Assembly (NCBI GenBank): GCA_028281075.1
Contig: JANQKO010000531.1
Location: 1 to 10,699 of the forward strand
Length of the DNA: 10,699 nucleotides
Source of the DNA: Alphaproteobacteria bacterium
GTDB lineage: Bacteria > Pseudomonadota > Alphaproteobacteria > GCA-2731375
Reading direction: 5' to 3'
In this document: piece by piece, positions 1 to 6,758 of the stretch
How positions within the stretch are numbered: the first letter of the stretch is position 1
How the letters are laid out: each line of letters begins with the position of its first letter
The notes under the pieces: model-generated
What the model was told of the DNA's origin: nothing
What the model saw: the letters and a program-made list of their open reading frames with translations, nothing else
Database searches by the model: none
Program-made: the position numbers and the translations under genes

Positions 1-288
1 GGCGCCGCCCGCCCGAAGACCAGCGGCGTGAAGGTTACGGACCATCTCATGCGTCTCGGCTTGGAAGGCCGTCATGGAGCCGTTGCCAACGGTCGCCTCC
101 TTCCCGTCGTATGGTTTCGCCACGTATACCGCGGCGGGGCCGGGGGATCGGCCGGGCACGTCCGGAAAGGTGAATTCGATACCGTTCGGCACTTCCTTCT
201 TTCTGTAACCGAGCGGGGTCAGGATGGCGGTGTAGAAACGCCCCGAGAGCGGGATATCGTTGCAACCAACCCTGATGTAGCTCAGCAT
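1..288 (-). CDS. VOC-family (glyoxalase/bleomycin-resistance-like) protein, 3' end outside window
   Basis: The minus strand is open from an ATG at 288-286 to the window edge, giving 96 codons without a stop. The protein begins MLSYIRVGCNDIPLSGRFY and continues through an IEFTFPDVPGR segment, a VYVAKPYDGKEA segment and GNGSMTAFQAETHEMVRNLHAAG. This is the usual N-terminal beta-alpha-beta-beta-beta unit plus the second-module start of single-domain VOC proteins annotated as glyoxalase/bleomycin-resistance proteins. Members of this subgroup are usually about 120-130 residues, so roughly the last 30 are missing. A GGGAG ribosome-binding site lies about 8 nt upstream of the ATG. The substrate cannot be told: the family includes glyoxalases, dioxygenases and antibiotic-binding proteins, and this subgroup is mostly uncharacterised. 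It lies on the same strand as the iron locus but is separated from it by IS debris, so it probably has its own promoter. Family confidence is high; function is unknown. Confidence 0.85.
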   Translation of the reverse strand, partial: MLSYIRVGCNDIPLSGRFYTAILTPLGYRKKEVPNGIEFTFPDVPGRSPGPAAVYVAKPYDGKEATVGNGSMTAFQAETHEMVRNLHAAGLRAGGA

Positions 289-467
289 GCAGCCGCTCCC
301 ATCCGCAACGTGCCCCCTCCCGAAGGCTCGAAGCGCGCCTCCGTTTCCGGCAACTGTACTTACCAGAACCCGGACGGTCATTCATGCCCCCCAACCGAAG
401 CTGCGCGACATGTGCGAGGTCGGTGTCGCGGAGCCAGCCATCGTGGGGTGCGGCGGTCCCCATGCCG
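289..467. other. Spacer between IS remnant and VOC gene, no recognised gene
   Basis: This stretch separates the IS481 debris from the VOC start. I see no convincing coding frame: the open frames across it lack recognisable motifs. It may contain further unrecognisable IS sequence on its right side and the VOC promoter on its left side. A GTAAGTAC element (minus strand, near 356-363) could be half of an operator, but nothing confirms it. Confidence 0.4.
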
Positions 468-581
468 TCACGGCTTCGCCGGACGGGCTCGGACCGGACA
501 CTGCCGGACCATGTTGTTGCTTTGCCGCACCAACTCGGCTCGACTGTGCGGCGTCAGGCGTGCATTCTTGTGGATGTCCAT
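468..581 (-). pseudogene. IS481-family transposase, N-terminal fragment
   Basis: An ATG at 581-579, preceded by an AGGAG site, starts MDIHKNARLTPHSRAELV. This is the characteristic N-terminus of IS481-family transposases, just before their helix-turn-helix. After about 20 residues (near position 522) the similarity stops and the frame runs to a TGA at 470-468 after 37 codons, against roughly 320-350 residues for an intact enzyme. No DDE catalytic region is present in the window. The start and its Shine-Dalgarno site are preserved while the body is gone, pointing to a deletion remnant. The assignment rests on the short N-terminal motif as I remember it. Confidence 0.72.
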
Positions 582-663
582 TCGGCTCTCCTTGGAAACG
601 GATGTGTCAGCAACATCAGCTTCCTCGGTCGGGGCCGAATGGGCAACCTATTGAGAGATCACG
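522..663 (-). mobile_element. IS481-family left-end remnant
   Basis: Reading the minus strand from about 663, the sequence contains CAATAGGTTG at 653-644. This matches, as I recall it, part of the terminal inverted repeat of Bordetella IS481, and its distance from the putative tip is the same. About 80 nt further is the transposase ATG. IS481 is known to favour CTAG targets, and a CTAG sits at 665-668, 1 nt outside the proposed tip. No matching right end is visible in 1-521, so that end was probably deleted. The exact tip (661-664) is uncertain. Confidence 0.55.
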
Positions 664-664
664 G

Positions 665-3115
665 CTAGAACCTGGCGCGAAGCTCGAACAGCAACGACCT
701 CGGATCGCCCACCTCGACGTTCAGGCGCCCGGCGGCCGAGGTGTAGTAGGTGACGTCGGTCAGGTTCTCGACCGAGAACCGGGCGCTCACGCCGGGCCGG
801 ATGTCGTATTGAAGTCCGGCATTGAGACGCAGGAAGGACGGCAGCTCGTTGCGGATCGTGGCCGAGGTGTCGGTGCGCTTCTCGTCCTCGTAGAAGAGGC
901 TGCCGAACAGCCGCAGGCCGGCCAGCGGACCCTGCGGGAAGCGATAGGCCAGCAGCAGCGAGGCGGCGTGCTTCGGGACGTTGCGCAATCGGGTGCCCGA
1001 GGGCAGCGCCGGCGTCGATACGTCCGTTCGCACGTCGGTAAAGGCATAGCTGGCGCCAAGGCTCAGGTTCTCGGTGAGCTCACCCGCCAGGTCGAATTCG
1101 ACGCCCTGTCCGCGGACCTTGCCAAGGTTTATGCCGGTCATCCCGAAGGGGTCCGACGGGTCGGCCTCGATGACGTTCTTCTTGTCCGCCCGATAGACCG
1201 CGAGGGTGCCGCTCAGCCTGCCATTCGGCGTTTCCAGCTTGATGCCGGCCTCGTAGTTCCGCGCGGTTTCGGCGTCGACGGCGCCGCCCTCGCTGGTCGT
1301 GAACCGCACGTTTGTCGCCGGTGGACGATAGGACTCGGAATAGGACGCATAGATGCTGGCGAACGCGGCCGGCTGGAATACGATACCGGCACGCGGCGAA
1401 AGGTTGGAATCCGTGAACGTCGCTTCGGATGGCATGATCTGCACCGTTCCGAAGTTGAAGGCCTGGATGGTTCTGAAGTCCAGGTCGACGTGATCGTATC
1501 GCGCGCCAAGCAGGAGTTTCCAGCGTTCGCTCAGCTCGATCTGGTCCTGCAGATAGACGCCTATCGACTCGCCCTTGACCCTGGAATCGAACAGAAAGGA
1601 CCCGAATGCCGAGAGCGTCCTGTCGATGGCCGGAACCGGTATGGAGAAGTCGGGATCGAAGACGTCGATCGCGCCCCCTCTCGGACCGACAAAGCCGGTG
1701 AATTCGCGCCGCTCGTGTTGGAGGTCGGTGCCGATCAGAACCGTGTGGCCGACGGCGCCGGTGCTGAACTCACCGACAATCTCGGGTTGCGCGGTGAGGA
1801 AACGGGTCGTCGCCTCCACCTCTCGCCTTTGCCGCCGCGCGATGTTGCCGAGCACGCCGCCCTGCTGGACGCCGTCGCCGTCACGAACGTCGTCGCTGCC
1901 GTAAAGGCCCAGGCGGGCCCGCCAGCCCGGGGTGAACCGATGCTCCAGGCGGACCGTGCCGGAGGCATAGTCCTTGTCGATCCCGCCGACATTGCCTTCG
2001 GCGATGTTGAAGTCACGCGGCAAGACAAGCGCGTCGTTTACGAAGAACACACCCCGGTCAAACGTATCCTCGCGATGCTGGTAGGCGAGCTCGACGTTGA
2101 CGATGGTCTCGTCATCGAGACGGTAGTCCAGCACCGGGGCCACGAAGGCCAGGCGCTCGTCGACGTCGCGCCGAAAGCTGTCTTCATATTCCAGCGCCGC
2201 GTTGAAGCGGTACCTCAGCCGGCCGTCCTCGCTCAACGGGCCACCGAAATCGACGCTGGTCCGGCCCCGCCGCAGCCGGCTGCCCTCGCCACCGAGACCC
2301 GTGGCCGCGGCGCCGGTGATCTCGCGGAACGGCGCCGACAGGGGCTGCTTGGTGATGATGTTGACCAGGCCGCCCGGGTCCGCCTTGCCGAACAGCGCGG
2401 CCGTCGGTCCACGCAGCGCCTCGATCCGCTCGACGTTCGCCGTATCCAGGGTGGAGGCGCTGGACGTCCGGTTGCCGTTGAACAGCACGTTTTCGGTTTC
2501 GAAGCCGCGCGCCAGATACTCGTCGCCTTGCAGGCCGCCTTGCGTATTGTCCCGCGTGATGCCGGCCAGATAGTCATAGGCGTCGGCCAGGGTTTCCGCG
2601 CCCGTATCCTCCAGGGCCTGGCGGCTTATGGACTGCGCCGACTGGGGCGTTTCGATCAGGGGCGTGTCGGTCCGGGTCGCCGAGAAGGAGTCCGGCGCCG
2701 CGTAGCTGTCCGTGACGGTACCTTCGAGCACAGCCTCGACGGTGACGGGCCCAAGCCGCATCGGCCCGCCGGACGGCGCCGCGGTCACGATGATCGCCCC
2801 GCCCGTGCCGGTGCGTGCCGCGAGACCGCTGCCGACCAGCAGGCGGCGCACCGCTTCCCGCGGCGCCAGCCTGCCGGACAGGGCGGGCGCGGACTTGCCC
2901 GCGACCAGCGCCGCCGGCGCGATGATGGTGACGCCGGTCTGTTCGGCCAGGTCCACCAGGGCCTGGCCGAGCGGCTGTGCCGGCAGCGCGATGGCGACTG
3001 GCGGACGGTCCTGTGCCGACAGCGGCGGTGCCGCCGCGGTCAGCACGAACAGCAATACGGCGCCGACCAGCACCGGACCGCGGCCTGGCCGGAACGGCCT
3101 GCTTCCTGATTTCAC
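665..3115 (-). CDS. TonB-dependent siderophore receptor with N-terminal signalling (STN) domain, FecA type
   Basis: This 816-residue protein is an outer-membrane, TonB-energised importer of ferric siderophore that also signals. Residues 1-34 form a signal peptide (basic N-terminus, VLVGAVLLFVLTAAA core, cleavage near LSA-Q). Residues 40-112 are a secretin/TonB short N-terminal domain (IALPAQPLGQALVDLAEQTG start), the periplasmic piece that contacts FecR. Residues about 150-255 are the plug, with ETPQSAQSISRQ, RGFE, VERIEALRGPTAALFG and PGGLVNIITK. The remainder is the 22-strand barrel, ending in a terminal phenylalanine (ELRARF). Length fits STN-containing receptors. The start is GTG, the only one that places the signal peptide correctly, with a G-rich Shine-Dalgarno upstream. 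It lies 134 bp after fecR, with its own likely sigma-dependent promoter. The plug style resembles the siderophore-receptor subfamily (FhuA, FoxA, FpvA); ligand chemistry, perhaps hydroxamate, is a guess. Confidence 0.95.
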   Translation of the reverse strand: MKSGSRPFRPGRGPVLVGAVLLFVLTAAAPPLSAQDRPPVAIALPAQPLGQALVDLAEQTGVTIIAPAALVAGKSAPALSGRLAPREAVRRLLVGSGLAARTGTGGAIIVTAAPSGGPMRLGPVTVEAVLEGTVTDSYAAPDSFSATRTDTPLIETPQSAQSISRQALEDTGAETLADAYDYLAGITRDNTQGGLQGDEYLARGFETENVLFNGNRTSSASTLDTANVERIEALRGPTAALFGKADPGGLVNIITKQPLSAPFREITGAAATGLGGEGSRLRRGRTSVDFGGPLSEDGRLRYRFNAALEYEDSFRRDVDERLAFVAPVLDYRLDDETIVNVELAYQHREDTFDRGVFFVNDALVLPRDFNIAEGNVGGIDKDYASGTVRLEHRFTPGWRARLGLYGSDDVRDGDGVQQGGVLGNIARRQRREVEATTRFLTAQPEIVGEFSTGAVGHTVLIGTDLQHERREFTGFVGPRGGAIDVFDPDFSIPVPAIDRTLSAFGSFLFDSRVKGESIGVYLQDQIELSERWKLLLGARYDHVDLDFRTIQAFNFGTVQIMPSEATFTDSNLSPRAGIVFQPAAFASIYASYSESYRPPATNVRFTTSEGGAVDAETARNYEAGIKLETPNGRLSGTLAVYRADKKNVIEADPSDPFGMTGINLGKVRGQGVEFDLAGELTENLSLGASYAFTDVRTDVSTPALPSGTRLRNVPKHAASLLLAYRFPQGPLAGLRLFGSLFYEDEKRTDTSATIRNELPSFLRLNAGLQYDIRPGVSARFSVENLTDVTYYTSAAGRLNVEVGDPRSLLFELRARF

Positions 3116-3135
3116 GATGCCCGCCCCCGTCCTAA

Positions 3136-3161
3136 AAGTTAATGCGACGCAATTGCAACTT
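3136..3161. promoter_or_regulatory. Possible operator upstream of receptor gene
   Basis: A 26-bp AT-richer block has AAGTT/AACTT outer arms and an internal TGCGACGCA palindrome, 20-45 bp upstream of the receptor GTG. Its AATGCG...TTGCAA flavour is reminiscent of Fur-type boxes, but the symmetry is imperfect. It may lie in the 5' leader, downstream of the putative sigma-dependent promoter. Confidence 0.3.
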
Positions 3162-3185
3162 ATCCAATGACGCTTCGGGCCGGCC

Positions 3186-3216
3186 GATCGTCACCCATGC
3201 GGGAAAAGTTTTTTCC
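3186..3216 (-). promoter_or_regulatory. Candidate FecI-type ECF promoter of the receptor gene
   Basis: On the minus strand GGAAAA (3216-3211) is followed after 17 nt by TGACGATC (3193-3186), about 70 nt before the receptor GTG. Iron-starvation ECF sigma factors of the FecI group typically use a GGAAA-like -35 core and a short C/G-containing -10. The spacing and location fit autogenous control of the receptor by the adjacent sigma factor. The -35 also forms half of a GGAAAA/TTTTCC inverted repeat (3202-3216). This is inference from pattern and context. Confidence 0.45.
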
Positions 3217-3233
3217 GGCCGGTCGCCGGCCGG
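3215..3233. repeat. Duplicated CCGGCCGG palindrome abutting the candidate promoter
   Basis: CCGGCCGG occurs twice, separated by 3 nt, in the fecR-receptor intergenic region. Each copy is self-complementary, and together they can form an 8-bp stem. On the minus strand the stem is followed by A residues rather than T residues, so it is not a normal terminator for fecR. It directly overlaps the GGAAAA element, suggesting an operator or an upstream promoter element. Confidence 0.5.
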
Positions 3234-3249
3234 TTGTCGTGCGGCGCCG

Positions 3250-4281
3250 TCAGTCCGATGCGCCGGGCGCGGCGCTGCCGATGACGGCGATGGCATCCAT
3301 GGGACGCCAGACCGTGATCGGCAGGGCATCGTCGAGCGTGGCGAGCATCAGGCCGATATCGTTCGCGTCGAAGACGGCGGTGATTTCCAGGTTCGCCGCC
3401 CGGCGGTCGCGTAGCAGTATCCAGCCGTCGTGGTAGCGGTTGGCGTCGGCCACGACCTCGGACAGCGGCGCGCCGACATAGACCAGGCGGCCGCGTCGCC
3501 AGGCGCCCAGCTTCGCGGGATTGACGGCGGTGATCCGGCCGCGCTTACCAGCGCCGCTGACCGAGACCCGCTGGCCCGCGCGCAGCCGCGCCGATGATTC
3601 GCCGGCGGCCGTCAGGCCCCGAAGCGCGACCAGTCCCTCGGCCACCGCCACCTGGAACCCGTCGCCGATCCGCCGAACGTCGAACGCGGTGCCGACGGCC
3701 TCGATCCGCATCGTCCCGACCCGGACGCTGAAGGCCCGGTCCGGATCGCTCGCGACATCGAAGAACGCCTCGCCCGCGCGCAGCTCGATGGCGCGTGCCC
3801 GCGCGTCCAGGGTTACCGACAGGCTGGTCCTGGCGCCGAGCGTCACGATGCTGCCATCGCCGAGCGTCACCTCGCGGATTTCGGCCGCCGCCGTTTCCAT
3901 CACGTCGGCGTCGGGATGGCCGAACGGGATGACGTTGAGGAGGACCAGCACCAGCGCCGCGACGACCACGGCGCCACCCGCGCCGTGGAGGGGGTGGCGC
4001 CACCGGCCATCACGGTACCGGGCGATGACGCGTTCTCGCGGCAGTGGCCGGCGCGCGGCGGGCGGCAACGACGCCTTGTCCAGCCCACCGACCTCACGCC
4101 ACAGACAGGCCGCGCGGGCGTAGGCCGCGCGGTGCCGCTCGTCGGCGGCAAGCCAGGCTTCGAAGCGGGCTCGCTCACCGGACCGCATGTTCCCGGCCTC
4201 GATCCGAGCGTGCCAGTCATGCGCGGCGGCCCGGACCGCGCGTGCCGTCTTTTCATCCGGACCTGTGGCGCGGCGTTCCAA
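3250..4281 (-). CDS. FecR-family anti-sigma factor / transmembrane signal transducer
   Basis: This 343-residue inner-membrane protein passes the signal from the receptor's STN domain to the sigma factor. Residues about 15-65 form the cytoplasmic DUF4880-type domain (AAAHDWHARIEAG...FEAWLAADERHRAAYARAACLW), which binds the sigma factor. Residues 101-120 are the single transmembrane helix (AGGAVVVAALVLVLLNVIPF). Residues about 130-240 are the periplasmic FecR beta domain (LGDGSIVTLGARTSLSV, ELRAGEAFFDV, VGTAFDVR, VAVAEGLVAL). Residues about 265-325 are the C-terminal STN-like module that meets the receptor. The start is TTG at 4281-4279, with GAGG 8 nt upstream overlapping the sigma-factor stop. 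No ATG or GTG is available that keeps the N-terminal domain. The gene follows the sigma gene by 10 bp, so the two are surely co-transcribed and probably translationally coupled. Confidence 0.93.
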   Translation of the reverse strand: MERRATGPDEKTARAVRAAAHDWHARIEAGNMRSGERARFEAWLAADERHRAAYARAACLWREVGGLDKASLPPAARRPLPRERVIARYRDGRWRHPLHGAGGAVVVAALVLVLLNVIPFGHPDADVMETAAAEIREVTLGDGSIVTLGARTSLSVTLDARARAIELRAGEAFFDVASDPDRAFSVRVGTMRIEAVGTAFDVRRIGDGFQVAVAEGLVALRGLTAAGESSARLRAGQRVSVSGAGKRGRITAVNPAKLGAWRRGRLVYVGAPLSEVVADANRYHDGWILLRDRRAANLEITAVFDANDIGLMLATLDDALPITVWRPMDAIAVIGSAAPGASD

Positions 4282-4291
4282 CCGATGGCCC

Positions 4292-4849
4292 TCAATCCAC
4301 TGCCAGCGCGGCGTCGAGATCGATCATGGCGCGGGCCACGTGCTTCTTCACCGCGGTCTGCGACAGCCCCATCCGGCGTGCGATCTCGGCGAAGCTGTGT
4401 CCATCGATCCGGTTCAGTACCAGAATCCGGCGGCGTTTGGCGGGCATCGCCGCCAGCACCGCATGGACCGTGGCGACCTGCTCCTTTGCGGCCAGGACGC
4501 GTTCGGGCGTGAATTCGTCACCCGCCGCCGCGAAGAAAACATCCCTGACGTCATCCGCGCGGCGCCGGCGCACGGACAGCGATCGCTTTTCCGAGATGGC
4601 GATGTTGTATGCCGTGCGCCAGAGGAAGGCCTTCGGGTTCCGGAGCGCGTGGATGTCATCATATGCCGCGACACGCGCGAAGGCGAGCTGCGCCACATCC
4701 TCCGGCTCGGGCGGCCCCTGCCCGAAGGTCGCGGCGAGATACCGGCAGAGGTCGCGCCAGTGATCCCGGTAGAGCCGGCTCAAGGCGTTGACCCGTGCCA
4801 GCCGACCGGGCGGCGGGCTGGGGCCGTCAGCCCCGGGCGGCTTGGTCAC
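4292..4849 (-). CDS. FecI-type ECF sigma factor
   Basis: This 185-residue extracytoplasmic-function sigma factor directs RNA polymerase to iron-starvation promoters, most likely that of the adjacent receptor. Region 2 spans about residues 23-90 (LYRDHWRDLCRYLAATFG, PEDVAQLAFARV, NPKAFLWRTAYNIAISEKR). Region 4 spans about 116-182, with the helix-turn-helix in HSFAEIARRMGLSQTAVKKHVARAM. There is no extra C-terminal domain and no region 3, as usual for ECF factors. The start is taken as GTG at 4849-4847; no strong ribosome-binding site is visible and the first 20 residues are proline-rich and poorly conserved, so the true start could differ. It lies 76 bp after the PepSY gene on the same strand and 10 bp before fecR, consistent with one operon under the Fur-like site upstream of the PepSY gene. 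Confidence 0.93.
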   Translation of the reverse strand: MTKPPGADGPSPPPGRLARVNALSRLYRDHWRDLCRYLAATFGQGPPEPEDVAQLAFARVAAYDDIHALRNPKAFLWRTAYNIAISEKRSLSVRRRRADDVRDVFFAAAGDEFTPERVLAAKEQVATVHAVLAAMPAKRRRILVLNRIDGHSFAEIARRMGLSQTAVKKHVARAMIDLDAALAVD

Positions 4850-4868
4850 AACGACTGGGCTCGCGTTA

Positions 4869-4889
4869 TCGGCGGCGTGCGGCCGCCGA
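4869..4889 (-). promoter_or_regulatory. Hairpin between PepSY gene and sigma-factor gene
   Basis: An 8-bp perfect stem (TCGGCGGC/GCCGCCGA) with a 5-nt loop lies in the 76-bp gap. No T-run follows on the minus strand, so it is not a classical terminator. It could stabilise the upstream message or reduce read-through into the sigma gene. Confidence 0.4.
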
Positions 4890-4925
4890 CGGTATCGCCG
4901 GCATCGTCGCCAGGGCCATCGTCGG

Positions 4926-6608
4926 TCAGCCGCCGGTCAACGGCCAGCTCGCCCGGTGGGTCCGGCTGTCCCAGCCCTCGATCTCGACCCAGAGCCTGGC
5001 GCCGGCGAGCACGTCCGGGAGCCGCACGTCGGCATGCGCGATGCCTTCGGCCCCCTCGACCAGCTCGCTATGTGTGTCGGTGCCCCCGGCGTCGGTCACG
5101 CCGATGCGGATGAAACGGGCGTCGCCGAAGCGGCCATTGGCGATCTCCGGGAACACCGCCGCCGTCGCGCCGGGCCGGATCGGCTCGAGGTCGGCCTCCA
5201 GGAAGCCGGCCAGCGCCACCGGCGACACCTCGAACGGGCCCGCGGCCCGGGCCGGGTAGCGGGCGCCCTTGTCGCCGACGCCCTGGGATCCGAGCGACAG
5301 CACCAGCGCGGCACCCATGGCGATGCCGACAAGGCCCAGCACGTTCACGTATTTCAGCGCGCCCATCGGGCCGCCCCAGGGCTTCAGCCAATGCCAGGTC
5401 CGCCGCGCATGCGCCGCCAGCCGGGTCCCGGCCCATACGGCCGAGGCCGCGCGCCGGGTGCGCTTCAGATAGATCACCAGGCCCGACAGCGCGAGGAAGC
5501 TCGCCACCGCGCCGCCCAGGAACCAGACCAGCTTGACCGCCAGGTCGGCCGTGCCGCGCTTCGCCCAGGTCCCGTAATGCAGCGGGTGCATGGCGGCATC
5601 GACGCGCTGCATCGCCGTCCAGTCCTCGGACAGCCGCGCGCCCATGATCTCGGCCGTGTAGGGATTGACGTAGACCGTGTTGGCGCCGCCCTGGACCAGG
5701 ACCTCGCCCCGGTCGCCGCGCACCGTGAAGGGCTGGCCCGCGTTGGCCGGCGGCCGCAGGCCGGTAATCGTCAAGCCGGGATAGGCGGCCCGCACCGCCG
5801 CGACGATCTCGGCGCCCGAGCGCGGGCGCGGCGTCCCGGGGCCCAGCGCGTCCAGCTCGGCCGTCGTCAGCGCCGGCGGATCGGGCCGCTCGGCGACGAT
5901 CGCCGGCGCGCCGCCCGGCTCGACAAGCGGGTTTTGATAGAACCACCAGGCGCCGGTGACGCCGATGATCATCAGGAACCAGACCGACCACAGCGCCGCG
6001 AGGCGATGCAGGTCGCCGAGCCAGGTCCGCGCGCCGCGCTCGAAGCGCGGCTGCCGGAAGAATCCGCGCCAGAACTTCTTGTAGGTGATCAAACCGGTGA
6101 CGATGGAGAGCAGCATCATCACGCCGAAGAAGTTCACGAAGTAGCGGCCGATAACCGGCAGGAACAGGGTCGTGTGCATCAGGTTGATGAAACGCCCGAC
6201 GGTCGTGAACGGGGTGTCGCCGGTCACGGTGCCGGTATACTGATCGATCCAGACCTGCCGGAAGCCGCCGCCCGGCACGGCGGCGAAGGCCGAGGCGGCC
6301 ATCCGCTCCTGCATGGCGCCGGTGCCGACGAAGCTGATGCCGGCGTCCGGGTAGGCCGCGACCGCGTTGTCGTAGAGCAACCCGGGGTTGACGCGCGTCT
6401 CCGCCGGTGCCACCCGCATCTCGGGATAGATCAGCCAGTCGATCTCGGCGAACAGGACCGTGATCGTCCCCGTCACCAGCACCACCGACAACAGAATTGT
6501 CAGCCACAGGCCGGTCGCCGAATGCACCAGGAAAGCGATGTTCGACGTGGACCGTCCGAGCGTGCGCCGCACGCTCGTCTCGGCGCGGTCCAGGGACTGA
6601 ACGGTCAT
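4926..6608 (-). CDS. PepSY-associated transmembrane protein, probable siderophore-iron reductase
   Basis: This 560-residue inner-membrane protein resembles the PiuB/FoxB PepSY-TM group, which in characterised cases are heme-containing reductases releasing iron from siderophores. Transmembrane helices are seen at about 33-55, 155-176, 203-225, 357-381 and 419-441. The loops at 177-202 and 382-418 are rich in Arg/Lys, placing them in the cytoplasm and the tail in the periplasm. PepSY-like segments lie at about 64-130 and 264-330. Histidines near helix ends (H29, H145, H201, H341, H344) are candidate heme ligands. Residues about 442-560 add a beta-rich periplasmic tail that I do not associate with the minimal family. 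The start is ATG at 6608-6606 because GGAGAA lies 6 nt upstream; an upstream in-frame start at 6668 would translate the Fur-like operator. It is the first gene of the iron operon. Confidence 0.88.
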   Translation of the reverse strand: MTVQSLDRAETSVRRTLGRSTSNIAFLVHSATGLWLTILLSVVLVTGTITVLFAEIDWLIYPEMRVAPAETRVNPGLLYDNAVAAYPDAGISFVGTGAMQERMAASAFAAVPGGGFRQVWIDQYTGTVTGDTPFTTVGRFINLMHTTLFLPVIGRYFVNFFGVMMLLSIVTGLITYKKFWRGFFRQPRFERGARTWLGDLHRLAALWSVWFLMIIGVTGAWWFYQNPLVEPGGAPAIVAERPDPPALTTAELDALGPGTPRPRSGAEIVAAVRAAYPGLTITGLRPPANAGQPFTVRGDRGEVLVQGGANTVYVNPYTAEIMGARLSEDWTAMQRVDAAMHPLHYGTWAKRGTADLAVKLVWFLGGAVASFLALSGLVIYLKRTRRAASAVWAGTRLAAHARRTWHWLKPWGGPMGALKYVNVLGLVGIAMGAALVLSLGSQGVGDKGARYPARAAGPFEVSPVALAGFLEADLEPIRPGATAAVFPEIANGRFGDARFIRIGVTDAGGTDTHSELVEGAEGIAHADVRLPDVLAGARLWVEIEGWDSRTHRASWPLTGG

Positions 6609-6636
6609 GGTTGTTCTCCGGTGGGGTGAGCCGAAT

Positions 6637-6671
6637 GACATGCTAATGAGAGTCACTCGCATTAGCATGTC
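6637..6671. promoter_or_regulatory. Fur-like operator, 35-bp near-perfect palindrome
   Basis: The centre is C6654. Of the 17 base pairs around it, 16 are complementary; the only mismatch is 6649/6659. The core AATGAGAGTCACTCGCATT differs at only three positions from the common 19-bp AATGAGAATCATTCTCATT form of Fur box. It lies 28 bp upstream of the PepSY ATG, where bound Fur would block transcription of the PepSY-fecI-fecR operon under iron sufficiency. Fur is the likely protein from the motif and the genes it controls; Irr or another FUR-family member is possible in an alphaproteobacterium. Confidence 0.75.
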
Positions 6672-6709
6672 TGGTTCTACGGGAATTATCCCGCGAAGAC
6701 AACTCTCTG

Positions 6710-6742
6710 CCCGCGCGCATCGTCGCCCGCATGGCGCGCGGG
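6710..6742. repeat. GC-rich inverted repeat in the divergent intergenic region
   Basis: CCCGCGCGC (6710-6718) and GCGCGCGGG (6734-6742) are perfect 9-bp arms around a 15-nt loop. It lies between the two groups of Fur-like sites and belongs to no gene. It may insulate the two divergent promoters or form a structured leader. Confidence 0.45.
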
Positions 6743-6758
6743 TGTCCGTCGGATAACC

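Noticed and set aside
47..463. 138-codon minus-strand frame
   Set aside because: Out of frame with the VOC gene, which explains 1-288 much better.
384..668. Plus-strand frame starting MPPNRSCATCARSVSR, considered as a decayed HxlR-type regulator divergent from the VOC gene
   Set aside because: Only a vague resemblance of a few residues, no helix-turn-helix follows, and the second half is antisense to the IS481 remnant.
287..3109. 940-codon plus-strand open frame
   Set aside because: Antisense shadow of the TonB-dependent receptor; the peptide is Arg/Gly/Ala-rich with no domains, while the minus strand has clear signal peptide, STN, plug and barrel motifs.
3202..3233. Rho-independent terminator after fecR
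   Set aside because: On the minus strand the GC-rich stem is followed by A residues; the T-run lies on the wrong side, so a promoter or operator role fits better.
4788..6629. 613-codon plus-strand open frame and the 479-codon minus frame at 5068-6507
   Set aside because: Shadows of the PepSY gene; low-complexity RG/RP/H-rich translation typical of out-of-frame GC-rich DNA.
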